Shown here piece after piece: positions 24,502 to 34,014 of a stretch of 64,000 nt of DNA. The DNA lies in contig NZ_CAAJGL010000068.1 of the NCBI RefSeq assembly GCF_900996225.1, positions 186,001 to 250,000 of the forward strand. The letters are read 5' to 3'. A program made the position numbers and the translations under genes. This stretch comes from Paraburkholderia sp. BCC1884 (lineage in GTDB: Bacteria > Pseudomonadota > Gammaproteobacteria > Burkholderiales > Burkholderiaceae). The notes under the pieces are model-generated. The model was not told where the DNA came from and searched no databases. It saw only the letters and a program-made list of their open reading frames with translations. The first letter of the stretch is position 1. Each line of letters opens with the position of its first letter.

Positions 24502-26001
24502 ATGACCGACATGACTCAATTCGATACCAGCCTCGTGCCCACCGGCGATATTTTCATCGGCGGCGAATGGCGGCAAGGGCGTGGCAAACCGTACACCAGC
24601 CTGTATCCGGCGGATCAGTCGGTCAACCTTGAAATCTCGACAGCCGACGCCGACGACGCCCGCGACGCCGTGCAAGCTGCGGACATCGCGTGGCGAAAAG
24701 CGGACTGGTCGGGTCTGAAGCCGCATCAACGCGCGCTGATTCTGTATCGCATCGCCGATCTCATCATGGCGCGTCACGAAGCGCTCGCGCAATTGCAGCG
24801 TCGCGACAACGGCAAGCCGATCAGCGAAACGCGTGTGTTGGTGGCGAGCGCAGCCAACACCTTCCGCTACTTCGCGGCCTGCCTCGAAACGCTCGACGAA
24901 GAAGTCACGCCGTCGCGGGGCGATTATCTGACGATGAGCATTCACGAGCCGATCGGCGTGATCGCCGCGATTACGCCGTGGAATTCGCCGATCGCTTCGG
25001 ATGCACAGAAACTCGCGCCGGCACTCGCAGGCGGTAACGCCGTCGTGTTGAAGCCGGCTGAAGTGACACCGCTGACTTCGTTGGCTTTGGCGCGCATCTG
25101 CGAAGAAGCCGGTGTGCCGAAGGGTGTGATCAGCGTGCTGCCGGGCAAAGGCTCGGTGATCGGCGACGTGCTGGTGCGTCACCCGCTGGTGAAGAAAGTG
25201 TCGTTCACGGGCGGCACCGAAGTGGGTCGCGGCATCGCGCGCATTGCAGCCGACAAGCTGATGCCGGTCTCGCTGGAACTCGGCGGCAAGTCGCCGACCA
25301 TCGTATTCGACGACGCCGATCTCGATCACGCGGTCAACGGCGTGCTGTACGGCATTTTCAGTTCGTCGGGCGAGGCGTGCATCGCGGGTTCGCGCCTGTT
25401 CGTGCAACGCTCGATTTACGACGCGTTCATGAGGCGTCTTGCGGAAGGCGCGCGCAAGCTGCGCGTCGGCGATCCCTCGCGCGCTGAGACGCAGATGGGT
25501 CCGCTGATTACGCCGGCGCATCGCGAAACTGTCGAGCGTTATGTCGCGCTGGGTCTGGAAGAGGGCGGCCGACTGCTGTGCGGCGGCGAGCGTCCGGTGG
25601 GCGACGGCCGCGAGGCCGGCACCTACTTCCAGCCGACGATTCTCGAAGGCCTGACCAACAGTGCCCGCATCTGCCAGGAAGAAATCTTCGGCCCGGTGCT
25701 GGTGGCCATGCCCTTCGACGATGAAGCTTCGTTGCTGAAAGAAGCGAACGACAGCGTGTTCGGCCTCGCCGCCGGCATCTGGACGCGCGACTACAAGCGC
25801 GCTTACCGGATTGCCCGCGCGCTCGAAGCCGGCACCGTCTGGATCAACACCTACAAGCTGTTCTCGATCTCGACGCCGTTCAGTGGCTGGAAAGAGAGCG
25901 GCATGGGACGCGAGAAAGGCCGGCTCGGCATCCGCGAATACATGCAGCAGAAGAGCCTCTACTGGGGCTTGAACGACGCGCCGCTGGCGTGGGCAAATTG
26001 A
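24502..26001 (+). CDS. NAD(P)-dependent aldehyde dehydrogenase
   Basis: A 499-residue ALDH with all catalytic residues: N161 (TPWNSP), E259 (LELGGKSP) and nucleophile C293 (SSSGEACIAGSR), plus the cofactor segment FTGGTEVGRG. The family oxidises aldehydes to acids. In this operon candidates are a ring-cleavage semialdehyde or the aldehyde made by the ThDP enzyme; sequence alone does not decide. It lies 23 nt after the dehydrogenase gene and 27 nt before the dioxygenase gene, as one transcription unit. Confidence 0.92.
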   Translation: MTDMTQFDTSLVPTGDIFIGGEWRQGRGKPYTSLYPADQSVNLEISTADADDARDAVQAADIAWRKADWSGLKPHQRALILYRIADLIMARHEALAQLQRRDNGKPISETRVLVASAANTFRYFAACLETLDEEVTPSRGDYLTMSIHEPIGVIAAITPWNSPIASDAQKLAPALAGGNAVVLKPAEVTPLTSLALARICEEAGVPKGVISVLPGKGSVIGDVLVRHPLVKKVSFTGGTEVGRGIARIAADKLMPVSLELGGKSPTIVFDDADLDHAVNGVLYGIFSSSGEACIAGSRLFVQRSIYDAFMRRLAEGARKLRVGDPSRAETQMGPLITPAHRETVERYVALGLEEGGRLLCGGERPVGDGREAGTYFQPTILEGLTNSARICQEEIFGPVLVAMPFDDEASLLKEANDSVFGLAAGIWTRDYKRAYRIARALEAGTVWINTYKLFSISTPFSGWKESGMGREKGRLGIREYMQQKSLYWGLNDAPLAWAN

Positions 26002-26028
26002 AGACGCAAGATACGTAAGAGGCACGTT

Positions 26029-26994
26029 ATGACGATTCTCGGCATTGAACAGATTATTTATGGCGTGACGGATCTCGACGCATGCCGCCGCTTTTTCGCG
26101 GATTGGGGCTTGAAGGAAGTTGCGCACGATGAAACGCGCGCGCGCTTCGAGACGCTGAACGGCTGCACGGTGCTTGCCGTCGAGGCCAACGATCCGTCGT
26201 TGCCGCCCGCATTCGAAGAAGGTCCGACGCTGCGCGAAGTGACATGGGGCGTGGCAACGAAAGCGGAACTCGACGAACTGCGCGGCCGTTTCGCCGGTCA
26301 GCCGGGTCATTTCGAAACGGACGAAGCGGTGGGTTGTATCGACCCGAACGGTATGGCGATTCGCATTGAAGTGACTCGCAAGCGTGCGGTGGACATTCAC
26401 GGATCGCCGTCGAACGTGTGGGGCCAGACGCTGCGCGTCGATCAACCGTCGACGATTTACGAGCGCGCCGAGCCGGTCGAAGTGGGGCATGTGGTGTTCT
26501 TCACGAACCGTCTCGCGGAGCAGGAGAAGTTCTATCAGGAACTGCTCGGCTTCGAAATGTCGGACCGCTATCCGGGCCGTGGTGCGTTCATGCGCTGCGC
26601 GCCGCACGGCGGTCACCACGATATTTTCCTGCTGGCTTTGCCAAACGGTAAGCGCGGTCTGAACCACGTGGCCTTCACCGTGCGCGATATCCACGAAGTA
26701 TTCGGCGGCGGCATGCACATCAGCCGATGCGGTTGGGACACGCAATTGGGTCCGGGTCGTCACCCGGTGTCGTCGGCTTACTTCTGGTACTTCCAGAATC
26801 CGGCTGGCGGCCTGATCGAGTACTACGCCGATGAGGATCAGCTCACGCCCGACTGGCAGCCGCGCGATTTCGAACCGGGGCCGACCGTGTTCGCCGAATG
26901 GGCGATCGACGGCGGGATCGACGGCAACACGCGGCGTCAGAAAGACGCCAGGGCGCCGGAAGGCAAGTTCATGACGGAGCGGAAAAATGACTGA
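26029..26994 (+). CDS. Two-domain VOC protein, probable type I extradiol ring-cleavage dioxygenase
   Basis: A 321-residue protein with two vicinal-oxygen-chelate domains, matching extradiol dioxygenases such as BphC in length and layout. The C-terminal domain carries an apparent iron triad H154 (VEVGHVVFF), H213 (GLNHVAFTV) and E264 (GGLIEYYAD), with spacing like BphC H146/H210/E260. A His pair (GGHHDIFLL) lies where the catalytic acid-base His occurs. It therefore probably opens a catechol-type ring next to the diol. It overlaps the reductase gene by 8 nt. Confidence 0.85.
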   Translation: MTILGIEQIIYGVTDLDACRRFFADWGLKEVAHDETRARFETLNGCTVLAVEANDPSLPPAFEEGPTLREVTWGVATKAELDELRGRFAGQPGHFETDEAVGCIDPNGMAIRIEVTRKRAVDIHGSPSNVWGQTLRVDQPSTIYERAEPVEVGHVVFFTNRLAEQEKFYQELLGFEMSDRYPGRGAFMRCAPHGGHHDIFLLALPNGKRGLNHVAFTVRDIHEVFGGGMHISRCGWDTQLGPGRHPVSSAYFWYFQNPAGGLIEYYADEDQLTPDWQPRDFEPGPTVFAEWAIDGGIDGNTRRQKDARAPEGKFMTERKND

Positions 26995-28252
26995 CGCTGC
27001 TGCTGACAAGGCACAAGCCGCGCATGCCGGACTCGAAACGCCGCGCACGATCGTCGTGATCGGCGGTGGTCAGGCGGCTGGGTGGGTCGTGAAGACCTTG
27101 CGCAAGGAAGGCTTCGACGGCCGCCTCGTGATGATCGCCGATGAAGTCCATTTGCCGTATGAGCGCCCGCCGCTGTCGAAGGGCGTGCTCTCCGGCGATG
27201 CGGATATCGATACCGTGCGGCTCGTGAAGCCGGAAGATTTCGACGCGCTGAATGTCGAAGCATGGCAACCGGATAGCGCGACGTCGATCGATCGCGAACA
27301 GCGTATCGTGCGCACGCGGTCAGGCCGTGAAGTTCAGTACGACCGTCTGGTGATCGCGACCGGCGGCGCAGCGCGCCGCTTGCCGGAAGCGCTCGTGAAG
27401 ACCTCACACGTCGTCTATTTGCGCACGCTCGACGAAGCCGTCGCGCTCGGCGAACGGCTGCGCGCCAGCAAGCGCGTGCTGGTGGTGGGCGGTGGCTGGA
27501 TCGGCCTGGAGGTGGCGGCCACGGCGCGCAAGCTCGGCGTTGAAGCGTCGGTGATCGAAGGCGCGTCGCGTTTGTGCGCGCGCTCGTTGCCGCCGATGGT
27601 GTCCGGCTTTCTTCTGGACTTGCATCGTGCGAACGGCGTGGACGTGCGCCTCAACGCATCGTTACTGACGATCGAAGATCATCCCAACGACGCCAACCGC
27701 ATCCGCGCAACCTTCAAGGACGGCTCGACCCTGGACGCCGATTTCGCCGTCGCCGGTATCGGCCTTACGCCGCATACGGCGCTGGCTGAAAACGCGGGCG
27801 TGAAAGTGGACGACGGCATCGTGGTCGATCACTTCGGCGCGACCGACGACCCACGCATCTTCGCGTGCGGTGATGTCGCCAATCATCCGAGCGCGTGGTT
27901 GAAGCGCCGCGTGCGGCTCGAATCGTGGGCCAACGCGCAGAACCAGGCGATCTCCGCAGCGAAGGCGTTGCTCGGCAACTTCGAACCGTACGCGGACATT
28001 CCGTGGTTCTGGTCCGATCAGTACGACGTCAATCTGCAGATCCTCGGCAACATTCCGGCCGATGCGCAACTCGCCGTGCGCGGCGATTTGCCGGGCAAGC
28101 GCGCCACGCTTTTTTATCTGGAAGACGGCGCGATTCGCGGCGTGATCGCCATCAACACGCCGCGCGAACTGAAACTGTCGCGCAAGTGGATGAACCAGGG
28201 CCGGACGATCGACCTTGCCACCTTGACCGACGCCTCAACGGCACTTGCCTAA
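26987..28252 (+). CDS. FAD-dependent ferredoxin reductase of the oxygenase system
   Basis: A 421-residue FAD/NAD(P) pyridine nucleotide-disulfide-type reductase, like BphA4. FAD binding is at IVVIGGGQAAGWVVKTLR, the substrate-contact motif YERPPLSKGVL is typical of this group, NAD binding is at VLVVGGGWIGLEVAATARK, and a second FAD motif is in RIFACGDVANHP. It should pass electrons from NADH to the Rieske ferredoxin at 16313, completing a three-component oxygenase whose genes are split between both ends of the operon. Confidence 0.92.
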   Translation: MTDAAADKAQAAHAGLETPRTIVVIGGGQAAGWVVKTLRKEGFDGRLVMIADEVHLPYERPPLSKGVLSGDADIDTVRLVKPEDFDALNVEAWQPDSATSIDREQRIVRTRSGREVQYDRLVIATGGAARRLPEALVKTSHVVYLRTLDEAVALGERLRASKRVLVVGGGWIGLEVAATARKLGVEASVIEGASRLCARSLPPMVSGFLLDLHRANGVDVRLNASLLTIEDHPNDANRIRATFKDGSTLDADFAVAGIGLTPHTALAENAGVKVDDGIVVDHFGATDDPRIFACGDVANHPSAWLKRRVRLESWANAQNQAISAAKALLGNFEPYADIPWFWSDQYDVNLQILGNIPADAQLAVRGDLPGKRATLFYLEDGAIRGVIAINTPRELKLSRKWMNQGRTIDLATLTDASTALA

Positions 28253-28277
28253 CCACATCTACGGACGGCACCACGGC

Positions 28278-29681
28278 ATGAGAACCATCGACAACACCAT
28301 GGGGGACCGCAGCAGCGCCGGTGTCTCAGGCCCCGTGACCCGGGGCTCGATCATTGCGCGTCTCGAACGGATGCCCAAGAATGCGATGCAGGTGCGCGCG
28401 CGCATTCTGATCGGACTGGCGACGTTTTTCGACGGCTTCGATGTGATCGCGATCGCGGCCACGCTGCCGATCCTGATCGCGAAGTGGCATCTGACGCCGT
28501 GGGAAATCGGCTTTCTGATCGGCTCCGGCTCGGTGGGCCAGTTGATCGGTGCGTTTGTGTTTCCGTGGTATGCCGAGCGCAATGGACGCGTGAAGGCGAT
28601 TGCGTTGAGTTCCGGGATCATCGGCATTACGAGTATTGCGTGTGGTTTTGCGCCGACGTTCGCCGCGTTTATCGTGCTGCGTGTGATTCAGGGGTTGGGG
28701 CTCGGCGGCGAATTGCCGGTGGCCGCGACCTACATCAACGAGATCAGCCGTGCGCATGGCCGTGGACGTTTCGTGCTGTTGTATGAAATCGTTTTCCCGG
28801 TGGGCTTGCTGGCGTCGAATGCGTTAGGTGCCTGGATCGTGCCGCGTTTTGGCTGGCAGGCGATGTACTTTATCGGCGGCATGCCGTTGATTCTGTTCTT
28901 CGTGTTGCGCAAGCTCGTCCCGGAATCGCCGCGTTGGCTCGCCGAGCGTGAACGGATGGCCGAGGCGGACGCTGCCGTGCATGCATTCGAACGTGCCGCG
29001 AAGGGTCCGTTGCCGCCGGTGGTGCATTCGGCGGAGTTCGAGGCGATGGCGAATCGTCACCCGAAGCGTCGTATGAGCGATCTGTTCGGTCCGGCGTATC
29101 TGAAGCGTACGCTGGCTGTGGCGATGTTGTGGGTGACGTGCGGCTTCATTCAGTACGGACTGTCGACGTGGCTGCCGACTATCTATCGCACGGTGTATCA
29201 CGCGCCTTTGCAACTGGCGCTGAATCTGGCGGTGGCGGCTTCGGTGCTGGGCGTGGTGGGATCGCTGACTTGCGCGTTGCTGGTCGACAAGGTGGGACGC
29301 AAGCCGATTATCAATCTGTCGTTCATAGCATGCGCGATTTCATTGTTGCTGGCGGGCGTGTTCCACGATTCGTCGGTGTATGTGGTGGCCACGTGCTGTG
29401 CGTTTTCGCTTGGGTTTCTGGCTTGCGGCTTCATTACCGCTTATGTGTACACGCCGGAGTTGTATCCGACCAGTATCCGTGCGATGGGTTGCGGTGTGGG
29501 CGGCGCGTGGCTCAAAGTGGCCGCGATCTTCGCGCCGGCTATCGTGTCGAAGACGATGATCGGCGGAAATTTGCAGGTGGCGTTTTATATTCTCGCGGCG
29601 GTACCGTTTCTGGCGGCGATCGCGGTGCACTTTCTTGGGATTGAAACCAAGGGGAAAGTGTTGGAGCAGTTGGAAGCTTGA
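28278..29681 (+). CDS. MFS transporter, aromatic acid/H+ symporter type
   Basis: A 467-residue, 12-helix major facilitator protein of the AAHS/sugar-porter type. Family features are DGFDVIAIAATLPIL in helix 1 (the Asp is essential in PcaK-like carriers), the loop YAERNGRVKA, the RVIQGLGLGGELPVAATY helix and ELYPTSIRAMGCG. It probably imports the aromatic acid used by the operon. The start is uncertain: ATG 28278 is chosen, ATG 28299 is also possible, and a TTG at 28245 would overlap the reductase. It is the last operon gene before a terminator. Confidence 0.9.
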   Translation: MRTIDNTMGDRSSAGVSGPVTRGSIIARLERMPKNAMQVRARILIGLATFFDGFDVIAIAATLPILIAKWHLTPWEIGFLIGSGSVGQLIGAFVFPWYAERNGRVKAIALSSGIIGITSIACGFAPTFAAFIVLRVIQGLGLGGELPVAATYINEISRAHGRGRFVLLYEIVFPVGLLASNALGAWIVPRFGWQAMYFIGGMPLILFFVLRKLVPESPRWLAERERMAEADAAVHAFERAAKGPLPPVVHSAEFEAMANRHPKRRMSDLFGPAYLKRTLAVAMLWVTCGFIQYGLSTWLPTIYRTVYHAPLQLALNLAVAASVLGVVGSLTCALLVDKVGRKPIINLSFIACAISLLLAGVFHDSSVYVVATCCAFSLGFLACGFITAYVYTPELYPTSIRAMGCGVGGAWLKVAAIFAPAIVSKTMIGGNLQVAFYILAAVPFLAAIAVHFLGIETKGKVLEQLEA

Positions 29682-29752
29682 GGGATTGAATGGTGGCATT
29701 GAAGCGTTTGGTGGGCGGTTGATGGTGTAGTGCCGCGATAGTGGGGAGACGA

Positions 29753-29781
29753 AGGGCGCACCGGGTGGTGCGCCTTTTGTT
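29753..29781 (+). terminator. Terminator of the catabolic operon
   Basis: GGCGCACC, loop GGGT, GGTGCGCC, followed by TTTTGTTTTTT. It sits about 75 nt after the transporter stop. Confidence 0.88.
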
Positions 29782-29845
29782 TTTTGGGGATGGGGATTGT
29801 GGGAGTAGTGGGTTGCGTGTGGGGATGTCGCTCGAAACCGTTATC

Positions 29846-31531
29846 TCACGTTCCGTCATTCCCCCTCTGTCGAAACCCCTCAATAATCCAGATCCCCAAC
29901 AACCCCGCATTCAGACAAGCAATAACATCCGGCTGACCAATCGCGACCACCATCCAGACCACGTTCACATAGCCGCGAAACAGGGATGGAATCGCGCCAG
30001 GCCACTCCTTCCAGCGCGCCGTCGCCAACACGCCGCCGGTCGTCGACAGCAACGTGAAGAGCGCCCAGGCCAACTGCATCGATTGCGCATCGCGCTCCAA
30101 CAGCAGCGCGATCAGCGCGGCGAAACCAGCGAACCACGTCGCCGCACACGCCCAGGAAACGCGTGAGCGACGCTCGAGCCACACGCGCCACTCAGGTTGG
30201 GAAAACGACAGAAAGAAAGCGACCAGCACACCATGCGCATACGGCAGCATCCACGCATGCGGATCGATCGCCAGCCAGTGCCCCGCCAATCCCGAGGCCG
30301 TTGCGCAAAATGCCGCCGTGATCGCAAGCCGCTTGAGCGGCGGCCACCCATGAATCAGCGCCGCCCAGATCGTGCAGCCGCCGAGCATGCCCAGCGCGAT
30401 GGCATACGTCGCGCCGTCAACGTCGCCACACAACGCGGCAATGGACCCGCCAAGCCAGACCGGGACCCAACCATAACGCAGCCAACCGATCGAGCGTAAC
30501 GCTCGTAATCGGCGCTGCTGCACCTCGTTCAGCAGCACAGCACCCGAGGCAATCCCGACGAGCGCGAGCATCAGCGTCGACAAAAGAACGCCTAGTTGCG
30601 TTGGCCCCCATTCCTCGAACCCCCAGCCTTTGACGGGACCGAGCGACGCCGTGGCAAAGAGCAGGCCGCACCACGCATTCAACCCAAGCGCCGGGCCAAA
30701 CAATCGGCCGACGCCGATGCGCAATTTCAGACAACCGCTCCAGAACTCGACCTTCCCGGCGTCGAGTCGGAGTCGCATGACGTTCGCATGGTAGTTGGCC
30801 AGCGCGGCCAACAACTGCTCCAGTTGCGCACGCACGCCTGCGCGTAGCAGCATCCTCACGCCGGTTGCCATCTGTGGCTGCGAACCTTCGAGCAGAGCCA
30901 TCGCGTCCGTGTAGCGCAGACGTAGCGTGTCATAGTCTTCGTCGGCGAATATGCGGTTCAACGCGAGGCTCGCGATCGCCGCGTTGCGTTTGTGCAGATG
31001 CGCGCCGTCCCGCCAGCCGAGCACGGCGCTCAGGTTCGTGCGCAACGTCGCCGGCGTCGATTCGTTCAGACAATGACACAGCGCTTGCCATTCGAGTTCG
31101 TCGCGCGTCTCGATGTTCACGACCGACGTGAACAGATCCTGCAGCGAACGGCGCGATTCGAGTTGATCCGGTTGAGCGACGAAGGTTTGCCAAAGTTGCA
31201 CGGCACGTTCGAATGCATCCGGTTCACGAGGAGCAGCTTGCTCGTCGTGAACCGGACGGGTCGCGCCAGACAATGGTTTGCCCGGCGCTTCAGCCTCCGC
31301 GCCCACCTCGGCCGTCTGCACGGCCGTTTGCGTTTGCGTGGCCACACCGCCCGCCGCCATCTGCAACGCCGATTCATACGCATACCGCAGACGCTGAAAT
31401 CCCTCGGCATCCTCATCCGGCCGTTGCCGCTTCAACAGCTTCGCATACGCGCGACGCACTGCACGCTCGTCGGCATCCGATTCGACGCCGAGCGCATCCC
31501 AAGGCCAGTGATTACTCGATCTCGCTTTCAT
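29846..31531 (-). CDS. Membrane-anchored J-domain protein partnered with HscC
   Basis: A 561-residue protein. The N-terminal J domain (about 8-55: WDALGVESDADERAVRRAYA, then EGFQRLRYAYESAL) has R-P-D where canonical J proteins have H-P-D (KRQRPDED). A soluble segment follows to about residue 270, then some nine or ten hydrophobic helices (280-550). It starts 7 nt after the hscC stop and must be co-transcribed. Divergent J proteins beside hscC are known (E. coli DjlB/DjlC), so it is likely the HscC co-chaperone, here with a membrane part. Confidence 0.8.
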   Translation of the reverse strand: MKARSSNHWPWDALGVESDADERAVRRAYAKLLKRQRPDEDAEGFQRLRYAYESALQMAAGGVATQTQTAVQTAEVGAEAEAPGKPLSGATRPVHDEQAAPREPDAFERAVQLWQTFVAQPDQLESRRSLQDLFTSVVNIETRDELEWQALCHCLNESTPATLRTNLSAVLGWRDGAHLHKRNAAIASLALNRIFADEDYDTLRLRYTDAMALLEGSQPQMATGVRMLLRAGVRAQLEQLLAALANYHANVMRLRLDAGKVEFWSGCLKLRIGVGRLFGPALGLNAWCGLLFATASLGPVKGWGFEEWGPTQLGVLLSTLMLALVGIASGAVLLNEVQQRRLRALRSIGWLRYGWVPVWLGGSIAALCGDVDGATYAIALGMLGGCTIWAALIHGWPPLKRLAITAAFCATASGLAGHWLAIDPHAWMLPYAHGVLVAFFLSFSQPEWRVWLERRSRVSWACAATWFAGFAALIALLLERDAQSMQLAWALFTLLSTTGGVLATARWKEWPGAIPSLFRGYVNVVWMVVAIGQPDVIACLNAGLLGIWIIEGFRQRGNDGT

Positions 31532-31537
31532 AGCCGA

Positions 31538-33247
31538 TCAATAGGTCACGTGCACATCGAACCGATCCAGCAACGCAGCTAACTCGCCGCGCGCACGGGC
31601 GATGTCCCCGGTTTCCTGCCGCTCGATCAACGCCTGAAAGCGCGCGATATGTGCGGCCAGATATTGCCGATGATCCCCGAGCGTCTCCTCGTAGACGCGA
31701 TCGGCCCGCGTCAACAGCGTCCGGTTTTCGAGTCGATCGCGCGGATGGATCTTCAACGCGCCCAGCGCCGCGAGCCGTTCGCGGATTTCCTCGGGCGTCA
31801 TCACACCGGGGTTTTCTTCGATCACCATCGCGCGCTTCACGCCGCCGGGAAACGCTGCGGCTTCGACTTCCAGCACGCCGTTGATGTCATACGTAAAGCG
31901 CACGTCGGCGCCAGCCTGGCCAGCCGGCTTGATCGGCACGTCGAGCGTGAATTCGCCGAGCGGCACGTTGTCCGCAGTCAGACGCGCTTCGCCCTGAAAC
32001 ACCTTGATGCTTAACACGCTCTGGCTGTCGCACACCGTGAAAATGCGCTGCACGCGACTCACCGGCACGATCGTGTTGCGTTCGATGATGGGTAGAAAAT
32101 GCCCCGCCGCGAACTGATTTTGTGCGACCTGCATAGCCGTATCGATGCCGAGGCTATACGGTGCGACATCGGTCAGCACCAATTCGTCGAGTCCCGCATC
32201 GCGCGCGACGAGTCCGGCCTGCACCGCCGCGCCGAGCGCAACGACTTCATCCGGATTCAGATGTCCCGAAGGCAAGCGGCCAAACATCTTCGACACCAGC
32301 TTGCGTACCATCGGCATGCGCGATGCACCACCGACGAGGATGATCTCGTCGAGCGCGGCGACGGCGATCTTCGAATCGCGCAGTGCGCGTTCGACGGGTT
32401 TGCGCAGACGTTGCAGCAAATGTTCGCAGGCGTGTTCCGCCGTGGCGGCATCGAGTTCGAGCGCGTATTCCTTGTCGTCGATCCTGAGTTCGAGCGTGGC
32501 GCCCTGCGCGCCGTGCTGCGTGAGTTGGCGTTTCGCACGCTCGGCTTGCTGATGCAGACGCTGTGCGGCGATCGGCGTCAACGAGTTGGCCTTCAATTCG
32601 TTGCGCTGGCAAAACAGCTCGACCAGCGCCTCGGTGAAGTCTTCACCGCCCAGAAAATTGTCACCGGTGCTGGCGCGTACTTCCATCACGCCTTCGAAAA
32701 AATCGAGCACCGATACATCGAAGGTGCCGCCGCCCAGATCGAAGATCAGGAATTTGCGTTCGCTGTCGCGTTGATGCACGCCGTATGCAAGCGAGGCCGC
32801 GGTCGGCTCGTTGACGAGGCGCAGCACCTTGAGCCCGGCCAGTTCGCCGGCAGTGCGGGTGGCTTTGCGTTGGGCGTCGCTGAAATAAGCGGGGACGGCA
32901 ATCACCGCTTCGCTGACTGTCTCGTCGAGAAACGCTTCCGCGTCGGCCTTTAGCGATTTGAGCACCAGCGACGACAACTCTTCGGGACGCAGCTTGTCGG
33001 TACCAATCGTGACGCTTCGATTGGTGCCCATATAGCGCTTGAAGTTCGCCGCAGTGCGCGTCGGGTGCGTATGCAGACGATCATGAGCCGGGCGCCCGAC
33101 CAGAATCGAAGCGTCGTCGTCGATGGATACGCATGACGGCGTGAGCGTCTCGCCCAAGGCGTTTGGGATGAGTGCGGCCTGGTTGTCGCGCCACACAGCC
33201 GCGAGACTATGCGTGGTGCCGAGATCGATGCCGATGATCGAAGGCAT
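31538..33247 (-). CDS. hscC: Hsp70 family chaperone HscC
   Basis: A 569-residue Hsp70. ATPase-domain motifs are [50 protein letters not shown] and [16 protein letters not shown]; a shortened substrate-binding region follows (from about residue 370) without a DnaK-like C-terminal lid tail. Length and sequence match HscC rather than DnaK or HscA. ATG 33247 begins the conserved sequence; the open frame continues upstream without support. It forms an operon with the divergent J protein. The clients are unknown. Confidence 0.92.
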   Translation of the reverse strand: MPSIIGIDLGTTHSLAAVWRDNQAALIPNALGETLTPSCVSIDDDASILVGRPAHDRLHTHPTRTAANFKRYMGTNRSVTIGTDKLRPEELSSLVLKSLKADAEAFLDETVSEAVIAVPAYFSDAQRKATRTAGELAGLKVLRLVNEPTAASLAYGVHQRDSERKFLIFDLGGGTFDVSVLDFFEGVMEVRASTGDNFLGGEDFTEALVELFCQRNELKANSLTPIAAQRLHQQAERAKRQLTQHGAQGATLELRIDDKEYALELDAATAEHACEHLLQRLRKPVERALRDSKIAVAALDEIILVGGASRMPMVRKLVSKMFGRLPSGHLNPDEVVALGAAVQAGLVARDAGLDELVLTDVAPYSLGIDTAMQVAQNQFAAGHFLPIIERNTIVPVSRVQRIFTVCDSQSVLSIKVFQGEARLTADNVPLGEFTLDVPIKPAGQAGADVRFTYDINGVLEVEAAAFPGGVKRAMVIEENPGVMTPEEIRERLAALGALKIHPRDRLENRTLLTRADRVYEETLGDHRQYLAAHIARFQALIERQETGDIARARGELAALLDRFDVHVTY

Positions 33248-33467
33248 GGTCAGTTTCCGATTCGTTCTGCGCCCCTCCATGAGGAGATCGCTCAAGTGTT
33301 CGCCGATATACCGCGTCGGAGTTGCATGTAGCTCCGTCCAATGGCGATAACGGCAAGCGGCCGGTAAAACTTGAGCGAGGCGTGCGGAGAGATGTCGAAT
33401 CGGCGCGGACGGAGCCGTGCGCATGATGGCCGTCGTGCACGTTGCTAAACGACGGCGTTCCGCAGCA

Positions 33468-33929
33468 TCACAACGTCTTGCGATACACCAGGAATCCGGA
33501 GCGGTCGGCGACGTTGTCGTAAAGCTTCATCGCGGTCTGGTTCGTCTCGTGCGTCTGCCAGTAGACGCGTTGCAGGCCGTCAGCCTTGGCGCGCGCGTAC
33601 ACGGCCTCGATCAGCGCGCGGCCCACGCCTTTGCCACGCAAGGATTCGAGTGTGAAGAGGTCTTGCAGATAGCAGATCGGCGCGGCCATCGTGGTGTGAC
33701 GGTGATACAGGAAGTGCACGAGACCGAGCAATTCCCCGTTGCGTTCGGCAACCAGCGCATGCATCGGTTCGTAGGCGTCGAAGAAACGCGACCACGTGAG
33801 TTGCGTGATTTCGCGTGGCAGGGCGGTTTCGCCGGAGCGGCCATAGAACGTGTTGTAGCCGTCCCAGAGCGGTAGCCAGGCGTCGAAGTCGTCGGGCGCC
33901 ACGGGGCGGATCTGGATGGAGTTGGACAT
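33468..33929 (-). CDS. GNAT family N-acetyltransferase
   Basis: A 153-residue acetyltransferase. The acetyl-CoA-binding motif A is YLQDLFTLESLRGKGVGRAL and the C-terminal segment (VYWQTHETNQTAMKLYDNVA) is typical of GNATs acting on small amines or amino acids. The start is ATG 33929, and its first codons and upstream edge share 28 of 30 bases with the unrelated gene at 13511. It is a monocistronic gene upstream of hscC on the same strand with a 220-nt gap. The substrate is not determined. Confidence 0.88.
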   Translation of the reverse strand: MSNSIQIRPVAPDDFDAWLPLWDGYNTFYGRSGETALPREITQLTWSRFFDAYEPMHALVAERNGELLGLVHFLYHRHTTMAAPICYLQDLFTLESLRGKGVGRALIEAVYARAKADGLQRVYWQTHETNQTAMKLYDNVADRSGFLVYRKTL

Positions 33930-34014
33930 GTGCGTGGTTCCTTATGAGTTGATGGCAGCAAGCTCCCGACCCATGAGAATAAGAAATTTATGGCACCATT
34001 GTTAGCGCCACAAG

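Noticed and set aside
24475..27048. A very long open frame on the minus strand opposite the ALDH and dioxygenase genes
   Set aside because: It is an Arg/His/Ala-rich antisense frame caused by high G+C codon bias; the plus-strand genes carry complete motifs.
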